The position numbers and the translations under genes were made by a program. Below are positions 61,786 to 64,000 of a DNA stretch of 64,000 nt, in pieces (positions within the stretch are counted from its first letter, which is position 1; the number at the start of each line of letters is the position of its first letter). The stretch lies in the NCBI GenBank assembly GCA_013112725.1, contig JABFFZ010000009.1, positions 1 through 64,000 on the forward strand. Direction: 5' to 3'. The notes beneath the pieces were generated by a model. That model had not been told where the DNA came from, searched no databases, and saw nothing but the letters and a program-made list of their open reading frames with translations. The stretch is from Chloroflexota bacterium (GTDB lineage: Bacteria > Chloroflexota > Anaerolineae > Promineifilales > Promineifilaceae).

Positions 61786-62948
61786 GACGCCTATCGCGTG
61801 ATTCCTGGCTGGCGCTGCTGTTGCTGGTGTTGTTTACGGCCGTGACCGCCCTGGCGCTTTACCAGCAGACCCGGGCCAACCAACAAGCGCCGCCCTTAGC
61901 CAGCTTTTCCAGCCAGCCGGATGGGGCGCGGGCGTTGTGGCTCTATCTGGAGCGCATGGGGTTCGAGGTACATAATCCCACACTGGAGAATTTTGCTATT
62001 TCGCCTGATTATGATGTGGTGCTGCTGCTGTCGCCACAAACGGCCGTGACTGCCCCGGAGTGGCGCATCTTGGAAGGCTGGGTGGAGCAGGGGGGTACGC
62101 TCATTGTGGTGGGTGATGACTATTTCAGCAGTCAGGTGGTGGATTATTTTGGTTTTCGTCTGAGCTATACCGGGGGGACGGAGACGGCCGTGTTCCCCCA
62201 AACGCCGCTGCTGACGGCCCCACCGCTGCCCGCCGCTGCGTCCCTGACCACCACTTACGCCCTGCAACCACGCCGTGATGATTTTGTGACGCACTATGCC
62301 ACGGCCAACGGCCGTCCGGTGGTTGTTTCCTGGGTGCAGGGAGACGGCCGTATCATCCTCAGCGCCAGCCCGGCCGCCTTTACCAATTTGGGCCTGCAAG
62401 AGCCGGGCAACGCCGCCTGGGTGCTGGCGCTGCTGAATGCGGCGGGCGACCCGCAGGTACTCTTTTTTGATGAATGGCATCATGGGGTGCGCGGCGCAGC
62501 CGTGACGGTGACGGCGGGCAACTGGTTGCAGCGCACCCCCGGCGGGCGGGCGCTGCTCTATGCGGCGCTGGTGCTGTTTGTGGGGTTGGTGCTGCAAGGG
62601 CGTATTTTTGGCCGCCCACTGCCCATGCCACAGGCGCTCAGCCGCCGCGCGCCGTTGGAATACATTTCCGGCATTGCCAATCTCAGCCGCCGCGCCGGGC
62701 ACCGCACGGCCGTGCTGCAAGATTACCGCCATCGTCTCAAGCGCGATTTAGGCTTCCGTTACCGGCTGAACCCCACGCTGCCGGATGAGGAGTTTGTGGC
62801 GCGATTGGCGGAGTTGGATACGGCCGTTGACCCCCAGGAATTACGCGCCTTACTGCGCCAGCTACAAACCGCCCGCAGTGAACACGAGATGGTGCAGGCG
62901 GCGGCCGCGGCGGCCGCTTTTGGTGAACGGGTGAACTGGCTACTCTAA
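61782..62948 (+). CDS. DUF4350-domain membrane protein
   Basis: A 388-residue protein: N-terminal helix (LALLLLVLFTAVTALALYQQ), DUF4350/GATase-like domain (~35-240; FSSQPDGARALWLYLERMGFEV, LEGWVEQGGTLIVVGDDYF, FFDEWHHG), a second helix (~260-282) and a cytoplasmic tail. GTG 61782 overlaps the DUF4129 stop (GTGA), with GGGAGGGGGA as ribosome site. DUF4129-DUF4350 pairs usually precede a MoxR ATPase and a DUF58 gene; none follows here. Confidence 0.87.
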   Translation: MRRLSRDSWLALLLLVLFTAVTALALYQQTRANQQAPPLASFSSQPDGARALWLYLERMGFEVHNPTLENFAISPDYDVVLLLSPQTAVTAPEWRILEGWVEQGGTLIVVGDDYFSSQVVDYFGFRLSYTGGTETAVFPQTPLLTAPPLPAAASLTTTYALQPRRDDFVTHYATANGRPVVVSWVQGDGRIILSASPAAFTNLGLQEPGNAAWVLALLNAAGDPQVLFFDEWHHGVRGAAVTVTAGNWLQRTPGGRALLYAALVLFVGLVLQGRIFGRPLPMPQALSRRAPLEYISGIANLSRRAGHRTAVLQDYRHRLKRDLGFRYRLNPTLPDEEFVARLAELDTAVDPQELRALLRQLQTARSEHEMVQAAAAAAAFGERVNWLL

Positions 62949-63157
62949 CTTGCATCTTTACAACAAAGCGTTCATATGTCCAAAATATGTACGCCATATT
63001 ATACCTGGCATTTGGCGTGAAACATGATGTCTCTCTGGTCACGCTTCACGCTTCACGGGTTGTCAACCCCCCTGAATTCCTGAAAACCCGAAAAACTGTT
63101 CATGCCACTTTCGGCAGCGGCTTCTCAAAGGTATAATTTCGGGGAACGTAATGGATC
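62949..63157. other. Gap after DUF4350 with word repeats and a TATAAT
   Basis: TGGCGTGAAACATGATG and GGTCACGCTTCACGCTTCACGG words (~63011-63060), then GGTATAATTTCGG with TATAAT at 63132-63137 but no matching -35. Nothing coding. Confidence 0.5.
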
Positions 63158-63175
63158 GTGGAGACGGATGGATCA

Positions 63176-63547
63176 ATGAATTTACATGGGAAGGGACAAG
63201 CGACAGAAAAATCCCCATATGATGCCTCAAACGAGTTGTACCAGGCTCTCTTTGAGCAGGCCGCCGATGGCATCTTTATTGCCGATGCACAAGGGAAGTA
63301 TGTGGAAGTCAACCGGTGCGGTTGTGAGATGTTGGGCTATACCCGTGAAGAAATTTTGGCGCTCTCCATGGCCGATCTGATCCCTGATGAGGACGTGCCG
63401 CTGGAATTAGACACGCTGCGGGCAAGCGGCACGCTGCTCAAGGAACGCCGGCTGCGCTGCAAAGACGGCCGTTTGCTGCCGGTAGAAATCAGTGCGCGGG
63501 TAGCTACCGCCAGCATCAGAGTAACTAGAATCGCTACTTGCGATTGA
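63176..63547 (+). pseudogene. PAS-domain protein, probably truncated remnant
   Basis: Reads as the N-terminal PAS domain of a sensor protein: LYQALFEQAADGIFIADAQGKYVEVN, GYTREEILALSMADLIPDEDV, CKDGRLLPVEISARVAT. Homology stops at ~63510 where a kinase or second domain is expected, and the frame ends in small-repeat DNA (RVTRIATCD). Either a stand-alone 123-residue PAS protein or, more likely, a 3'-deleted gene. ATG 63176 or GTG 63158 as start. Confidence 0.6.
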
Positions 63548-63592
63548 AAAAATATCAAACCACGTAGCTACGCAGAATCGCCGTCAGCGATT
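63529..63592. repeat. Two small AATCGC hairpins between convergent genes
   Basis: AATCGC-TACTT-GCGATT (63529-63545, followed by GAAAAAATAT) and AATCGC-CGTCA-GCGATT (63576-63592). They may have arrived with the event that truncated the PAS gene; the first could terminate it. Confidence 0.55.
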
Positions 63593-64000
63593 AAATAAAT
63601 GGTTCTTAAACCTCTTACCAGCTCCTTAGTTTCTTGTAGCAATTCCTGACCGCCCACCACGTGACAGTTGACACCGTAGTAGAGCAGGTTGCGCGCCAGT
63701 TCAAATACGTCGTGGGTCTGGCCTTCAATACGCACCCAGCCCTCATCCAACGGCCGTACCTTCATCTCCCCCACCAGTTCCTTGTGCTGGCTGACGCCAA
63801 AGCGGGTGATAGTGGGCGAAAGTTCAATGATGACCTGGCGCAAACGGCCGTTTGGTCTGGTCGCCGGCAGCCGGCGGGACAATATCTCCACGCTGCCGGG
63901 CACAATCCGGCTGAGGCGGTAATTGATATAATCGTGGTATAGGTCGCCCCCTTCTAGCGGATCACAAAACAGGCAGTAGCCGCGCAACCGCCAATGGCCG
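63568..64000 (-). CDS. WYL-domain transcriptional regulator, C-terminal part (partial)
   Basis: At least 139 residues, continuing past the right edge. It shows the C-terminal WCX extension of WYL/PafC-type regulators: GYCLFCDPLEGGDLYHDYINYRLSRI, then MKVRPLDEGWVRIEGQTHDVFELARNLLYYG and VVGGQELLQETKELVRGLRTIY. Such proteins are DNA-binding regulators sensing ligands, often in stress or defence loci. The HTH would lie outside the window. Confidence 0.75.
   Translation of the reverse strand, partial: GHWRLRGYCLFCDPLEGGDLYHDYINYRLSRIVPGSVEILSRRLPATRPNGRLRQVIIELSPTITRFGVSQHKELVGEMKVRPLDEGWVRIEGQTHDVFELARNLLYYGVNCHVVGGQELLQETKELVRGLRTIYLIADGDSA

Overview
The window looks like chromosomal DNA of an uncultured or environmental Chloroflexota bacterium (Anaerolineae/'Promineifilum'-like is my guess from gene style, not proven). 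It is GC-rich and densely coded on both strands. It carries lipoproteins with Thr/Pro/Ala-rich linkers, a YwiC-like protein, DUF4129/DUF4350 proteins, PIG-V-like mannosyltransferase, large GAF/PAS kinases and a giant cyclase-ATPase-TPR protein. There is no rRNA, prophage, CRISPR array or complete transposase. The only RNA genes are three tRNAs (Ser-TGA, Ser-GCT, Arg-ACG), all on the minus strand.

Layout. 1-4.3 kb: partial lipoprotein-like gene, YwiC-like membrane protein, small coiled-coil protein plus HNH nuclease (the latter with a frameshifted tail), sarcosine-oxidase-like flavoenzyme, HAD hydrolase. 4.5-6.4 kb: peptidoglycan pair (L,D-transpeptidase, amidase). 6.7-10.8 kb: isochorismatase-like hydrolase, vWA protein, tiny membrane protein, ClpP-like protease, enolase. 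11-18.7 kb: sensor kinase, cysteine desulfurase, FdrA plus DUF1116 (oxamate carbamoyltransferase-type subunits), DUF6483-like protein. 18.8-26.4 kb: coiled-coil membrane protein, lytic transglycosylase with TPR repeats, cyclase/ATPase/TPR giant. 26.4-33.5 kb: two acyl-CoA dehydrogenases, MaoC hydratase and SDR (acyl-CoA metabolism), with RmlA and a MazG-like protein between. 33.5-38.3 kb: membrane proteins, two sugar-ABC permeases, tRNAs. 38.5-46.1 kb: GlcD-like oxidase, sensor kinase, ABC-F ATPase, response regulator. 46.2-49.1 kb (minus): CDP-paratose-2-epimerase-like gene and rimI-tsaB-tsaE (t6A tRNA modification). 49.4-53.9 kb: phosphoesterase, nucleotidyltransferase, transaldolase, then a copper cluster: a DeoR-HTH/NosL-like fusion regulator, SCO1 and PCuAC. 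54-59.4 kb (minus): YggS, PQQ-type sugar dehydrogenase, Dtd, PP2C phosphatase, SdrD/NBR1-Ig lipoprotein. 59.7-64 kb: membrane protein-DUF4129-DUF4350, a truncated PAS protein and the C-terminus of a WYL regulator.

The strongest non-coding signals are: (1) extreme over-representation of the palindrome ACGGCCGT, about two per kb, inside genes, hairpins and a tRNA arm; (2) a ~95-bp MITE with GTAA-starting inverted ends and 8-bp target duplications, matching IS66-family rules, in four intact copies and one broken copy; (3) a second ~70-bp hairpin element that associates with it; (4) intergenic hairpins whose arms are tandem short 'words', a different word at each junction. The best protein-level novelty is the HTH-NosL fusion preceding SCO1/PCuAC, whose promoter carries a dyad. 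Other notable observations are a 5-bp duplication that frameshifts the HNH gene and an fdrA/DUF1116 pair without its usual third partner.
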